64,000 bases of DNA from Chitinophaga flava (GCF_003308995.1 NZ_QFFJ01000002.1:3596001-3660000), one strand, 5' to 3'. Numbered from the stretch's first letter, positions 25,884 to 35,243 are shown. Numbers and translations: made by a program. Notes: generated by a model from the letters alone, not told the origin.

Positions 25884-26369
25884 ATGATTATTACATACAA
25901 ACCAATAGGCGATGCATATTCCGAAGAGGTAATCAATCTGATTTTACCGATACAACAGCAGGAGTTTAATGTAAACATCAATCTGGAGGCACAAAAGGAC
26001 CTGCTGGCCATAGAAAAGCACTATCAGCAGTCGGGCGGTGGTTTCTGGGGAGCGTTTGACGGTGACAAGCTGGTAGGCACCATTGCGTTGATAACGTATT
26101 CAGCGGATGCCGGGGCTTTACGTAAAATGTTTGTACGCCGGGAATACCGGGGCAAGGAGCTTGGTATTGCTAACGCCCTGCTCGATACTTTGCTGGAACA
26201 CGCAACCTCTAAGGGTATCAGGGATATATACCTGGGTACGGTTAACTTCCTCCATGCTGCCAGACGCTTTTACGAGAAAAAAGGATTTGACGAGATAGCG
26301 GCAGACAACCTTCCGGCGGCTTTCCCAAGGATGGCGGCAGACGACGTATTTTATCATTTGCATTGCTGA
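25884..26369 (+). CDS. GNAT family N-acetyltransferase
   Basis: 161 aa. The acetyl-CoA-binding motif A is visible in LRKMFVRREYRGKELGIANALLDTLLEHA (R/Q-x-x-G-x-G/A appears as RGKELG), followed by IYLGTVNFLHAARRFYEKKGF, the usual motif B with the Tyr/Phe of the end helix. Substrate unknown. Together with the upstream MarR gene it forms the split version of a bifunctional HTH/GNAT protein. Its promoter carries the palindrome described above. Confidence 0.88.
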   Translation: MIITYKPIGDAYSEEVINLILPIQQQEFNVNINLEAQKDLLAIEKHYQQSGGGFWGAFDGDKLVGTIALITYSADAGALRKMFVRREYRGKELGIANALLDTLLEHATSKGIRDIYLGTVNFLHAARRFYEKKGFDEIAADNLPAAFPRMAADDVFYHLHC

Positions 26370-26630
26370 CCAGCAAGCCGGGAACAGGGCCATTGCTGTT
26401 TCCGGCTTATTTTTTAACTCCGGAAAGGGGAAAAAATTATCCCCCGTCGTATAATGTTGCCCGTTAATTCCCATCCTGCACTGCTACAAGCTTCCACCCC
26501 ATTCATGCTCCGTTTCCGCCATTGTCAGCATAAAAATATGTGGATTAAGTTCTGGCCTGAATAACAAAAGAGAACGTTTTTTGTAATATTATTGGGCTCA
26601 GATTTAGTTTAAGTAGTTAAAAATCGGCAA

Positions 26631-27425
26631 ATGGATTCCAGCAACGGACAACCTGAAAAACCACTCATTTCACCTGGGGTTGACAACTTTTTCATTGGCG
26701 TACACACCACCTTCCTTTTTGTGGCCCGTTTTTTCCGGGAACTATTCCGGTTCCCCTTTGAAACACGGGAATTTATCCGGCAGTGTTACATGGTAGGTTA
26801 TAAATCATTGGCACTCATTAGCTTAACTGGATTTATCACCGGACTTGTTTTTACCAAACAATCACGGCCGTCTCTGTCTGAGTTTGGCGCCACCTCCTGG
26901 CTTCCTTCTCTGATAGCGATTGCAGTGATCAGGGCACTGGCACCACTGGTAACGGCCCTGATCTGTGCCGGCAAGGTAGGCTCCAGCATAGGCGCGGAAC
27001 TGGGCTCTATGAAGGTGACAGAACAGATAGATGCGATGGAGGTATCGGCCATTAATCCCTTTAAATACCTGGTAGTGACCAGGGTACTGGCCACCACCAT
27101 GGTTATCCCGATACTGATGGCCTATACAGGCCTGGTGGGATTGATGGGCTCCTATCTGGATGTACATATCAATGAACAGACCAGCATCACCGCTTTCTTT
27201 CTGAAAGCATTCAAGGACATTACCTTTCTGGACCTGTTCTCCTCCACCTTTAAATCCATGGTGTTCGGCTTTACCATCGGCATTGTGAGCTGCTACCAGG
27301 GATATAATGCCTCACAGGGCACACAGGGCGTGGGTAAAGCAGCCAACACCTCCGTGGTAATCTCCATGTTCCTGATTTTTATTGAGGAAGTAATCATTGT
27401 TCAGGTAGTAAATTCGATCAGGTAG
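26631..27425 (+). CDS. mlaE: MlaE-like ABC transporter permease (lipid transport)
   Basis: 264 aa. An N-terminal polar stretch and amphipathic helix (FFRELFRFPFETREFIRQCY) lead into about five membrane helices. The MlaE core is clear: ALISLTGFITGLVFTKQ, PLVTALICAGKVGSSIGAELGSMKVTEQIDAMEVSAINPFKYLV, and the C-terminal GVGKAANTSVVIS helix. It moves phospholipids between the membranes together with the ATPase and MCE protein encoded next. First gene of a three-gene operon; 1 bp separates its stop from mlaF. Confidence 0.93.
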   Translation: MDSSNGQPEKPLISPGVDNFFIGVHTTFLFVARFFRELFRFPFETREFIRQCYMVGYKSLALISLTGFITGLVFTKQSRPSLSEFGATSWLPSLIAIAVIRALAPLVTALICAGKVGSSIGAELGSMKVTEQIDAMEVSAINPFKYLVVTRVLATTMVIPILMAYTGLVGLMGSYLDVHINEQTSITAFFLKAFKDITFLDLFSSTFKSMVFGFTIGIVSCYQGYNASQGTQGVGKAANTSVVISMFLIFIEEVIIVQVVNSIR

Positions 27426-27426
27426 T

Positions 27427-28200
27427 ATGAAACAACGCAACGCAGATATAGACAAGAACGAAGTAGTGATTTCGATCAGAGACCTTTATAAGTCCTTTGG
27501 TTCCAATCGTGTACTCCGTGGTGTAGATCTGGACCTGCATAAAGGCGAGAACGTAGTGGTACTGGGACGTTCCGGTACCGGTAAATCCGTATTAATCAAA
27601 ATAATTGTAGGCCTGCTTTATCCCGATGCGGGCACCGTAAACGTACTGGGCAGGGATGTGAACACCCTCACAGAAGCAGATCTGCGCGAGCTGCGCATGC
27701 AGGTAGGCTTCTCCTTTCAAAGCTCCGCATTGTACGATAGTATGACCGTAGGGGAAAACCTGGCTTTCCCATTACGGCGCAACAATAAAAGGATCAGCAA
27801 TGACCAGGTACGCCGTATGGTGGATATTGTACTGGACGCCGTAGGACTGTCACAGACTATCAACCAGCTACCAGCAGAACTTTCCGGCGGTCAGCGCAAA
27901 CGTATAGGCATTGCCCGCACCCTCATTCTGAAGCCACAGATCATGTTGTATGATGAACCTACTGCCGGACTGGACCCTATCACCTGCATCGAAATCAATA
28001 ATCTGATCAACGAAGTACAACGCCGGTTCAATACCAGCTCCATCATCATTACCCATGACCTCACCTGCGCCAAGGAAACAGGCGATAGCATTGCTGTGAT
28101 GCAGGAGGGAAAATTTGTGGCCCAAGGCTCTTTCGACGAAGTGTTTGAGAAAGAGAACGACCTGATTAAAAGTTTTTATCAATATAATTTCATACAGTAA
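27427..28200 (+). CDS. mlaF: MlaF-like ABC transporter ATPase
   Basis: 257 aa. Walker A VLGRSGTGKSVLIK, a Q-loop in VGFSFQSSALYDSMTVGENLAFPL (typical of MlaF), signature LSGGQRKRIGIARTL, Walker B IMLYDEPTAGLDP and H-loop His in IIITHD. Drives the MlaE permease from the cytoplasm. Start ATG is 1 bp after the mlaE stop, and mlaD starts 3 bp after its own stop. Confidence 0.95.
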   Translation: MKQRNADIDKNEVVISIRDLYKSFGSNRVLRGVDLDLHKGENVVVLGRSGTGKSVLIKIIVGLLYPDAGTVNVLGRDVNTLTEADLRELRMQVGFSFQSSALYDSMTVGENLAFPLRRNNKRISNDQVRRMVDIVLDAVGLSQTINQLPAELSGGQRKRIGIARTLILKPQIMLYDEPTAGLDPITCIEINNLINEVQRRFNTSSIIITHDLTCAKETGDSIAVMQEGKFVAQGSFDEVFEKENDLIKSFYQYNFIQ

Positions 28201-28203
28201 ACC

Positions 28204-29229
28204 ATGATTAAAGAAAGCAACAAGCGCACAGTAATAGTAGGCATCTTCATTTTTGTTGGACTGATCATTTTTACTGTAGCCATCCTGTTTCTGGGCGGGC
28301 AACGCAAAACCTTTACCCCTTCCGTACGTGTAAAGGCAATGTTCCATGATATCAACGGACTTACCGCTGGCAACAATGTGTGGTATTCCGGGGTTAAAGT
28401 AGGTACGGTCAAAAAAATCACTTTTATCAAACATGATGTGATAGAAGTGATCATGAACATCGAAAAAAGCTCAAGGCAGTTTATCCATAAGGACGTAAAA
28501 GCCAAAGTAGGATCAGATGGACTGGTTGGTAACAAAATCGTGGTACTTTTCGGCGGTACAGAAAACCTTCCTCCTATTGAAAACAACGATGTGATTGTGG
28601 CGGAAACGGTGTTGAGCCCTGACAACATTATGGCTACGCTGCAGGTCAACAATGAAAACCTGGTATCTATCACCGGTAATCTCAAGGAGATCATGAAACA
28701 CATTGCAGAAGGACAAGGCACTGTTGGTAAACTGCTGAAGGACGATTCTGTCTACAACAATGTACAGGCTACGCTCAACAACCTGAAAACCACTGCTGCC
28801 AATACCCAACGCCTGACAGATCATCTGGCCGATTATGCCGCCAAACTACAGCGTAAAGGCTCCCTGACCAACAATCTGATCACCGACACCGTGGTGTTCA
28901 GCCACCTGCGTGCTACTATGGCCCAGATGGATGACGCTGCCCAAAAGGCAAACAGTGTAGTGGCTGATCTCAAAAAAGCCAGCAGCACTGTCAGCGAAAA
29001 TATCACCAATGATCAGTCTCCCGCCGGTGTACTGCTGCATGATCAGGAATCTGCAGAAAGCCTGAAGAAAATCATTACCAACCTGGAATCCAGCACCTCC
29101 AAACTGGACCAGAACATGGAAGCGCTGAAGCATAACTTCCTGCTGAGAGGTTACTTCAGAAAACAGGCCAAACGTGAGAAAAAAGAACAAGCCGAAAAAG
29201 CGAAAATATTAAACAAGTCCCAGGACTAA
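28204..29229 (+). CDS. mlaD: MlaD-like MCE-domain protein
   Basis: 341 aa. One N-terminal membrane helix (about residues 10-29) is followed by an MCE domain (about 40-115): VKAMFHDINGLTAGNNVWYSGVKVGTVKKITF and GLVGNKIVVLFGG. The rest is helical with repeated N/T/Q-rich heptads, as expected for the hexameric tube or stalk of MCE proteins. It shuttles lipid from the outer membrane to MlaEF or back. The last three codons (Ser-Gln-Asp) and the TAA lie inside REP-like palindrome copy 2, which suggests the original C-terminus was altered or ended there. Confidence 0.9.
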   Translation: MIKESNKRTVIVGIFIFVGLIIFTVAILFLGGQRKTFTPSVRVKAMFHDINGLTAGNNVWYSGVKVGTVKKITFIKHDVIEVIMNIEKSSRQFIHKDVKAKVGSDGLVGNKIVVLFGGTENLPPIENNDVIVAETVLSPDNIMATLQVNNENLVSITGNLKEIMKHIAEGQGTVGKLLKDDSVYNNVQATLNNLKTTAANTQRLTDHLADYAAKLQRKGSLTNNLITDTVVFSHLRATMAQMDDAAQKANSVVADLKKASSTVSENITNDQSPAGVLLHDQESAESLKKIITNLESSTSKLDQNMEALKHNFLLRGYFRKQAKREKKEQAEKAKILNKSQD

Positions 29230-29238
29230 AGTCCTGGG
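29219..29238. repeat. REP-like palindrome copy 2 (overlaps mlaD stop)
   Basis: CCCAGGACT and AGTCCTGGG, 9-bp arms around AA, followed by CTAT as in the other copies. Compared with the main form, GGGC/GCCC is changed to GGAC/GTCC on both arms, a compensated double change that keeps the stem. The TAA of mlaD is in the loop. Confidence 0.8.
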
Positions 29239-29278
29239 CTATATTAGTTGAAGTACCAGGAGATATTTACTGGATACA

Positions 29279-29920
29279 TTATTGTTCTGCGACTGTTGTT
29301 AGCAGCGGAGAATTAAACATACTTACCGGGGATATGATCTGCTCTGAGAGCGGGATCTTATCCCCGTAAATTTGTTGCATCTGTTTTTTTACTGCAGGGC
29401 TATTCAGGTCAAAATCTTTTAGCTGCTGCAGTTTGCCCAGTTCCAGGCCGGTTGCCTCCTTATATATCTTCCAGACCAGTTCAGAACAATAGATCCGTTC
29501 GTCTGACCAGCCGAAATAAAAATCGTAATTTTTTCCGTTGTACTTTTTGCCGGCCTCCATCATCTTATCCAGTGTAGCCGTGGTGAGTACGCTGTCAGCA
29601 TTTTTCAGGCGCTTGATAACATAATGTCCGTTGCGTCCGCGGGCCACCCAGGCCGACAAGGGCGTGTAACGAACAGGCTGCAGGGCTTCATAAACATACA
29701 GTTCACCATTAACGGAAAAGATGATGCCACAGTGGCTGTATTTGGAATGGGTAGCAAATTTGATAGCGGTACTGAGGTCTGACATAGACTCCTGAAAGAT
29801 CACATCTCCCGGCTTTACCATAGGGGCTTTCAGCGCTACAGGCGTACGTTGCTGACAACCGGCACTTAAAGCCAGCAGCGGCAATATGCACATTAATCCC
29901 ATTCGTTTTAAGTTGGCCAT
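29279..29920 (-). CDS. YiiX-like permuted papain-fold hydrolase, lipoprotein
   Basis: 213 aa. Lipoprotein signal (CILPLLALSAGC). The mature part is a circularly permuted NlpC/P60-type domain of the YiiX/YebB group: GDVIFQESMS at the start, catalytic His in KYSHCGIIF, and catalytic Cys in RIYCSELVWKIYKEATG near the C-terminus, i.e. His before Cys as in permuted members. Likely a periplasmic or outer-membrane amidase or acyl hydrolase; substrate unknown. Convergent with mlaD, divergent from the DUF2809 gene. Confidence 0.83.
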   Translation of the reverse strand: MANLKRMGLMCILPLLALSAGCQQRTPVALKAPMVKPGDVIFQESMSDLSTAIKFATHSKYSHCGIIFSVNGELYVYEALQPVRYTPLSAWVARGRNGHYVIKRLKNADSVLTTATLDKMMEAGKKYNGKNYDFYFGWSDERIYCSELVWKIYKEATGLELGKLQQLKDFDLNSPAVKKQMQQIYGDKIPLSEQIISPVSMFNSPLLTTVAEQ

Positions 29921-29980
29921 TTTTTATTTTTTGTAATGATAAATTTTTTCCTTCACTTATGCTTGGCGTATTTTTAGCGA

Positions 29981-30376
29981 ATGAAAGTTAAAAGACGTTG
30001 GCTCTATTTTATCCTTATTCTGTTGAACATACCCCTGGGATTAGCCACCAGATGGGCACCACAGTATTTCCCCACTATTATTCGCGTATATGGCGGTGAT
30101 GTATTTTCAGCTACCTGTATCTTTTTCGGTATTCGTTTTTTGTATCCGTTAAAGTCTGTTCCCAAAGTAGCGCTGATCAGTTTTCTGGTATGTATTGCCA
30201 TTGAAGTGCAGCAGCTATATCAGGCAGAATGGGCCGTGAGACTGCGTAATACCCCGTTGGGTATTTTGCTGGGGCATGGCTTTTTGTGGAGTGATTGTGT
30301 ATGTTATGCGGTAGGAACGCTGATGGCCGCGGCGCTGGCCTTTTTGCTGGAGCAGATCAATTATTTCCGGAACTAA
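29981..30376 (+). CDS. DUF2809 family membrane protein
   Basis: 131 aa, four predicted membrane helices (about residues 7-23, 40-56, 62-78, 98-122). The family's features are the conserved GLATRW near the first helix, a helix ending with IEVQQLYQAEW and the final helix after LWSDCVCYAVG. Function unknown. A 20-bp perfect hairpin follows the stop. Confidence 0.8.
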   Translation: MKVKRRWLYFILILLNIPLGLATRWAPQYFPTIIRVYGGDVFSATCIFFGIRFLYPLKSVPKVALISFLVCIAIEVQQLYQAEWAVRLRNTPLGILLGHGFLWSDCVCYAVGTLMAAALAFLLEQINYFRN

Positions 30377-30377
30377 T

Positions 30378-30421
30378 GAAGTGGATATAGGATGATGCAG
30401 ACATCATCCTATATCCACTTC
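30378..30421. terminator. Strong hairpin between DUF2809 and yhcH genes
   Basis: The arms at 30378-30397 and 30402-30421 are perfect 20-bp complements with a 4-nt loop (CAGA). It lies between convergent genes and ends one base before the last codon region of yhcH. There is no clear T-run, so it may be a processing or stabilising hairpin rather than a classical terminator. Confidence 0.75.
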
Positions 30422-30423
30422 AA

Positions 30424-30879
30424 TTAATTGACGCCTATTTTTATGACCACCTTTTTAACCGCTGCTGGCTGATCAATAAGGAGATTAGGCATATGGAGGT
30501 CGGTTGGGAAAAAGATGGCGAAGTTGTGCTGATCGAGCCGGGTGAAGAAGGCCGGTTTTTCTGCAAACAACATATAGTCTTCTGTTTCACTGTAAGGTTT
30601 TGAAGGAGTTTGTTCCCGGAGGAAGTCGTGTCCTATCAGTTCTGCACCTTTCACGATATACTGGATATCGATATATTTTTTATGTGCTTCCATTTGTTCA
30701 CCGGAAGGATCTACGGTATCATATTCATTAACGATGGCGAAAATGTTAGTGCCGTCGATTTCATATTTCCCTTTTTCCAGTGTGCTGAAGTCGGTTTGTG
30801 CGAGGTATTCAAAAGCCTTTACAAACCTGGGGCCCAGGCAGTGGTAGCGATGGGCGTTTGTTAATGTGTCGAGTATCAT
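30424..30879 (-). CDS. YhcH/YjgK/YiaL family protein
   Basis: 151 aa. Family features: the MILDTLTNAHRY start, FEYLAQTDFSTLEKGKYEIDGTNIFA, and EAHKKYIDIQYIVKGAE with the His/Asp metal-ligand region. Cupin-fold proteins of this family accompany sugar and sialic-acid catabolism and may be mutarotase-like. It is 40 bp downstream of glpR on the same strand, so it belongs to the glpR transcript. Confidence 0.87.
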   Translation of the reverse strand: MILDTLTNAHRYHCLGPRFVKAFEYLAQTDFSTLEKGKYEIDGTNIFAIVNEYDTVDPSGEQMEAHKKYIDIQYIVKGAELIGHDFLREQTPSKPYSETEDYMLFAEKPAFFTRLDQHNFAIFFPTDLHMPNLLIDQPAAVKKVVIKIGVN

Positions 30880-30919
30880 GTGAGCTAAAAAAGCAAAGAT
30901 ATTCAGAAAACGCAGACTT

Positions 30920-31684
30920 TTATACGATGGTCACTTTGATGCCCATATCTTCCATGGCTTTAACCACATGCGGGGAGATGGCGGTATCGGTGATGACTTC
31001 ATCTACATCTTCCAGGCCGCAGATACGACCAAATCCTCTTTTACCGAATTTGGTGGAGTCTGCGAGTACGATGATTTTCTGAACGGTGGCAATCATTTTC
31101 TGGTTCAGGTGGGCTTCCATGATGTTGGAAGTGGTGAGACCGAATTCGAGATCGATACCGTCTACGCCGAGGAAAAGTTTGCTACAGGAGAAGTCTTCCA
31201 GTATTTTTTCTGCGTAAGGTCCTGTAACGGAGGAAGAGCTGGTGCGGAGATGGCCGCCGAGCTGTATTACTTCCACATCGGGGATGCGGATGAGTTCCAG
31301 GGCTACGTTGAGGGCACCGGTGATGATGGTCAGGTGTCCTTTGGGATGGATGTTTTTAGCCAGAGAAAGCACGGAGGTACCGGAGGCGATGATGATGGCA
31401 TCATTGGGTGCAATGAGTGCCGCTGCTGCCTGTCCTATTTTGTTTTTTTCCTCACTGCGCAGTTTCTCTTTTTCATTGACCGGCTTATCGTTGGTGTAAG
31501 GATTATTGATGGTGGCACCTCCATGAGAACGGAATAGTAGTGCTTTATCTTCCAGCAACTTCAGGTCTTTTCGTATAGTCACTCCCGATACATCCAGTTC
31601 TTTGCAGAGGTCAACAACATTCACATATCCTTTTTCGGCCAGTTTATCCAGTATATACTTATGGCGTTCAGCTATATTGATCAT
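30920..31684 (-). CDS. glpR: DeoR/GlpR-family repressor of the glycerol-phosphate locus
   Basis: 254 aa from the ATG at 31684; two upstream in-frame ATGs exist but the family starts at the IAERHKYILDKL segment. N-terminal HTH VNVVDLCKELDVSGVTIRKDLKLLEDKALLFRSHGGA, then the sugar-phosphate-binding DeoR C domain (IIIASGTSVLSLAKNI, LFLGVDGIDLEFGLTTSN, LADSTKFGKRG). It diverges from glpD across a 336-bp AT-rich region that has TTCGAA-containing repeats, the expected core of GlpR-type operators. The ligand is probably glycerol 3-phosphate, by context. Confidence 0.85.
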   Translation of the reverse strand: MINIAERHKYILDKLAEKGYVNVVDLCKELDVSGVTIRKDLKLLEDKALLFRSHGGATINNPYTNDKPVNEKEKLRSEEKNKIGQAAAALIAPNDAIIIASGTSVLSLAKNIHPKGHLTIITGALNVALELIRIPDVEVIQLGGHLRTSSSSVTGPYAEKILEDFSCSKLFLGVDGIDLEFGLTTSNIMEAHLNQKMIATVQKIIVLADSTKFGKRGFGRICGLEDVDEVITDTAISPHVVKAMEDMGIKVTIV

Positions 31685-32020
31685 AGACATATCGCATAAA
31701 AATAACGTATTAAAAGCTATTGACAAGTTTTTCTGAAAGCGTTTTAACCTAACCTTAACCGTCTGATTTCATTCTATTTTCTATTGTTACATTTTTATCC
31801 AGATATCCCTTTCACTTTTAATAACAATGAAATACTATGAAGGGTTGTAAGTTATAAGTCGATGATCGCCATTGCTCCCAGCGATTTTCCCATTCATCCA
31901 GAAAAATATTTCCTTTTCTGATTAAATTTTCTATTTTACTTTCGAATTGTTTTATTTTCTTTTATTTTACATTCAAATTTAAAACATTTCGAAAGTAATT
32001 AAAAGATATATTGTAACAAT
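31685..32020. promoter_or_regulatory. Divergent control region glpR/glpD with TTCGAA boxes
   Basis: 336 bp, AT-rich. ACTTTCGAA (31938-31946) and TTCGAAAGT (31988-31996) form a widely spaced inverted pair; a related TTTCTGAAAG lies near the glpR side. Direct upstream of glpD is ATTGTAACAAT, a short palindrome that ends at the base before the glpD ATG. TTCGA is the core of DeoR/GlpR operators in other bacteria; binding is inferred. Confidence 0.45.
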
Positions 32021-33622
32021 ATGAACAGACCGGAATCAATAAAAAGCCTGCGAGCAATGCCCGCCAGGACCTGGGACATGATCATCATCGGAGGAGGAGC
32101 CACTGGTCTGGGTATAGCCATGGACGCTGCTTCCAGAGGATATAAGACACTACTGCTCGAACAGGCTGACTTTGCCAAAGGCACCTCCAGCAGAGCTACC
32201 AAGCTGGTACATGGCGGGGTGCGTTACCTGGCCCAGGGAGATATAGCCCTGGTAAGGGAAGCACTCTATGAGAGAGGATTATTATTGAACAACGCCCCTC
32301 ACCTGGCACATAATCAGCAGTTTATCATTCCTCACTATTCATGGTGGCAAGGGCCTTTCTATACCATTGGCCTTAAAATATATGATATGTTGTCCGGCCG
32401 GCTAAGCCTGGGCAAATCCAGACACATCAGTAAAAACGAAGTCACTAACCGCCTCCCTAACATCAAGGCCGATGGCCTCAAAGGTGGTATTGTATACCAT
32501 GACGGACAATTTGACGACGCACGCCTGGCAGTCAATATCGCACAGACTGCCGCAGAAAACGGCGCCGTTATGCTCAACTATTTCAAAGTAGACGGCCTGC
32601 TGAAACAGGATGGTAAAATAACCGGCGTAACCACCACCGATCTGGAAACAGGTGAAACCTTCCGGGTGAGCGGCCGCACCGTTATCAACGCCACTGGCGT
32701 ATTTGTAGACGAGATACTGCAACTGGACAATCCCGGCGCCCGTCCGATGGTACGGCCGAGTCAGGGTGTACACCTGGTACTCGACGCCTCTTTCCTGAAA
32801 AGCACCAGTGCTATCATGATACCCAAGACTCCGGATGGCCGTGTACTCTTTGCTGTGCCCTGGCACAACAAAGTATTACTGGGCACCACCGACACTCCGC
32901 TGGAAACACACAGCATGGAGCCGGTAGCCCTGGAGCAGGAGATTGATTTTATCCTCAGCACCGCCGCCCAGTACCTCACGCGCACGCCTACACGTGCCGA
33001 TGTATTCAGTATGTTTGCTGGCCTCCGTCCGCTGGCGGCGCCTCAGAAAGATACGAATAGCACCAAGGAAATATCCCGTAGTCATAAGATCCTGGTAGCA
33101 CCGTCCGGCCTGATCACCATCACCGGCGGTAAATGGACCACCTTCCGGAAAATGGCAGAAGACACTGTAGACGAAGCTATCCGCCAGGGTAACATCACTC
33201 CGGCCAAATGCAACACCAAAGGCATGCGTATCCATGGCTACCAAAAACAGCCTATGGCGCTGGCCCCACTGGACGTTTATGGCAGCGATGCCGCACAGGT
33301 ACAGGCTATTGCCGCCATGCAGCCGGAACTGGCCAAAACATTACATCCACAGCTGCCTTATATCAAAGCACAGGTAGTTTGGGCAGTAAGACAAGAGATG
33401 GCACGCACCGTAGAAGATACCCTCGCCAGAAGATTGCGGGCTCTGTTCCTCGATGCACAGGCCGCCATAGATATGGCTCCGGAAGTAGCCTCCATCATGG
33501 CTGCGGAACTGGGTAAAAACGAGGACTGGCAACAGCAACAGGTGAAAGCCTTTTATGCTGTAGCACAAAACTATTTGCTGAAAAATATCCGTATACGTGA
33601 ACAATTACCTGTAACTGCCTAG
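32021..33622 (+). CDS. glpD: FAD-dependent glycerol-3-phosphate dehydrogenase
   Basis: 533 aa. N-terminal FAD-binding GGGATGLG at about residues 24-31, then the GlpD signature SSRATKLVHGGVRYLAQGD and KYDM-like segment of the FAD domain, and the cap domain including PRTPDGRVLFAVPWHN-type PKTPDGRVLFAVPWHN. A C-terminal helical domain completes the enzyme. It oxidises sn-glycerol 3-phosphate to dihydroxyacetone phosphate and passes electrons to the quinone pool at the inner membrane. First gene of the plus-strand glp-sus operon (70 bp before glpK). Confidence 0.95.
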   Translation: MNRPESIKSLRAMPARTWDMIIIGGGATGLGIAMDAASRGYKTLLLEQADFAKGTSSRATKLVHGGVRYLAQGDIALVREALYERGLLLNNAPHLAHNQQFIIPHYSWWQGPFYTIGLKIYDMLSGRLSLGKSRHISKNEVTNRLPNIKADGLKGGIVYHDGQFDDARLAVNIAQTAAENGAVMLNYFKVDGLLKQDGKITGVTTTDLETGETFRVSGRTVINATGVFVDEILQLDNPGARPMVRPSQGVHLVLDASFLKSTSAIMIPKTPDGRVLFAVPWHNKVLLGTTDTPLETHSMEPVALEQEIDFILSTAAQYLTRTPTRADVFSMFAGLRPLAAPQKDTNSTKEISRSHKILVAPSGLITITGGKWTTFRKMAEDTVDEAIRQGNITPAKCNTKGMRIHGYQKQPMALAPLDVYGSDAAQVQAIAAMQPELAKTLHPQLPYIKAQVVWAVRQEMARTVEDTLARRLRALFLDAQAAIDMAPEVASIMAAELGKNEDWQQQQVKAFYAVAQNYLLKNIRIREQLPVTA

Positions 33623-33692
33623 CATACTACCATACCGGTAATTCCACTGTCAACTATAGCGATACTGATTATCCACGCAGAAAAAGAAAAAC

Positions 33693-35186
33693 ATGACCAA
33701 ATACATCATGGCCCTGGACCAGGGCACCACCAGTTCAAGAGCCATTATCTTTGACAAGACAGGGGCTGTTATTTCCGTTGCCCAGAAAGAGTTTACACAA
33801 CTCTTTCCTGCTCCGGGATGGGTAGAACATGACCCTTCCGAAATATGGAGCAGCCAGATAGGCGTAGCCACTGAAGCGATGGCCAAAGTGGGCCTGGAAG
33901 GCGGCAACATTGCAGCCATCGGTATTACCAACCAGCGGGAAACAACCCTCGTATGGGACCGTGAAACCGGCAAACCTATTCACAACGCTATCGTATGGCA
34001 GGACCGTCGTACCGCTGCTTTCTGTGACAGCCTGAAAGCCAGCGGTAAAGAAAATCTTATCCGTGAAAAAACCGGTCTTGTTATCGATGCCTATTTCTCC
34101 GGCACCAAAGTAAAATGGATACTCGACAACGTAAGTGGCGCCCGCGAACGTGCAGCCCAGGGCAAACTGGCCTTTGGCACCGTTGACTCCTGGCTGGTAT
34201 GGAACCTGACCCATGGCGCTGTTCATGCTACAGATATCACCAACGCTTCCCGCACCATGCTGTTCAACATTCACACCCAGCAATGGGATACAGAACTGCT
34301 GGCATTACTGGACATCCCTGCTTCCATGTTACCGGAAGTAAAAGAGTCCAGTGAAGTATGCGGACTGACAGCACCGGGTATTTTCGCCGCACAGATACCC
34401 ATCGCCGGTATCGCCGGGGATCAGCATGCAGCCTTATTCGGACAGATGTGTACCGCACCCGGTATGGTAAAAAATACCTATGGCACCGGCTGTTTTATGC
34501 TGATGAACATTGGTGAAAAACCCATCCTCAGTAAAAACAACCTGCTCACCACCGTAGCCTGGAAAGTAAACGGTCAGACTCATTATGCGCTGGAAGGCAG
34601 CATCTTCATAGCAGGTGCTATCGTACAGTGGCTGCGTGACGGCCTCGGTATTATCCGCTCCTCCTCTGAAGTAGAGGCCCTGGCCGCTAAGGCAGCACAA
34701 AATGACGGTGTATACCTGGTACCCGCTTTTGCCGGTTTGGGAGCTCCGCACTGGGACCAGCATGCACGCGGCACCTTAGTAGGCATGACCCGTGGCACCA
34801 ACCAGGCCCACATTGCCCGTGCCGCCCTGGAAAGTATTGCCTATCAAACCATGGATGTACTGAAAGCGATGGAAGCCGATGCCGGCATCAGCATAAAAGA
34901 ACTTCGTGTAGACGGTGGCGCTACTGGCAACAATCTTCTGATGCAGTTCCAGGCCGATATCCTGCAGGCCAAAGTAGTACGTCCGGGTATTACAGAAACC
35001 ACCGCGCTGGGAGCGGCCTACCTGGCTGGCCTGGCTACCGGCTACTGGCAAAACCTTGAAGAGATACGCAACCAATGGCAGATGGAAAAAACATTTGCAC
35101 CTGATCTGGAGCAACAACACAGAGAGACCTGGATCGACGGATGGAACAGAGCTGTAGATGCCACCAAACACTGGGCCAGACAATAG
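33693..35186 (+). CDS. glpK: Glycerol kinase
   Basis: 497 aa, the exact family length. The FGGY kinase motifs are complete: N-terminal MALDQGTTSSRAIIFD, TNQRETTLVWDRETGKP, NAIVWQDRRTA, the GIAGDQHAALFGQ Mg/ATP block and the C-terminal LRVDGGATGNNLLMQFQADIL. Phosphorylates glycerol to glycerol 3-phosphate using ATP; it supplies the substrate of GlpD. Located between glpD and glpF in the same operon. Confidence 0.97.
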   Translation: MTKYIMALDQGTTSSRAIIFDKTGAVISVAQKEFTQLFPAPGWVEHDPSEIWSSQIGVATEAMAKVGLEGGNIAAIGITNQRETTLVWDRETGKPIHNAIVWQDRRTAAFCDSLKASGKENLIREKTGLVIDAYFSGTKVKWILDNVSGARERAAQGKLAFGTVDSWLVWNLTHGAVHATDITNASRTMLFNIHTQQWDTELLALLDIPASMLPEVKESSEVCGLTAPGIFAAQIPIAGIAGDQHAALFGQMCTAPGMVKNTYGTGCFMLMNIGEKPILSKNNLLTTVAWKVNGQTHYALEGSIFIAGAIVQWLRDGLGIIRSSSEVEALAAKAAQNDGVYLVPAFAGLGAPHWDQHARGTLVGMTRGTNQAHIARAALESIAYQTMDVLKAMEADAGISIKELRVDGGATGNNLLMQFQADILQAKVVRPGITETTALGAAYLAGLATGYWQNLEEIRNQWQMEKTFAPDLEQQHRETWIDGWNRAVDATKHWARQ

Positions 35187-35243
35187 TTTAAACGGAAACC
35201 ATGCCTTCTTATCACGTAGCAAACCAACAAATCACCAATATCT

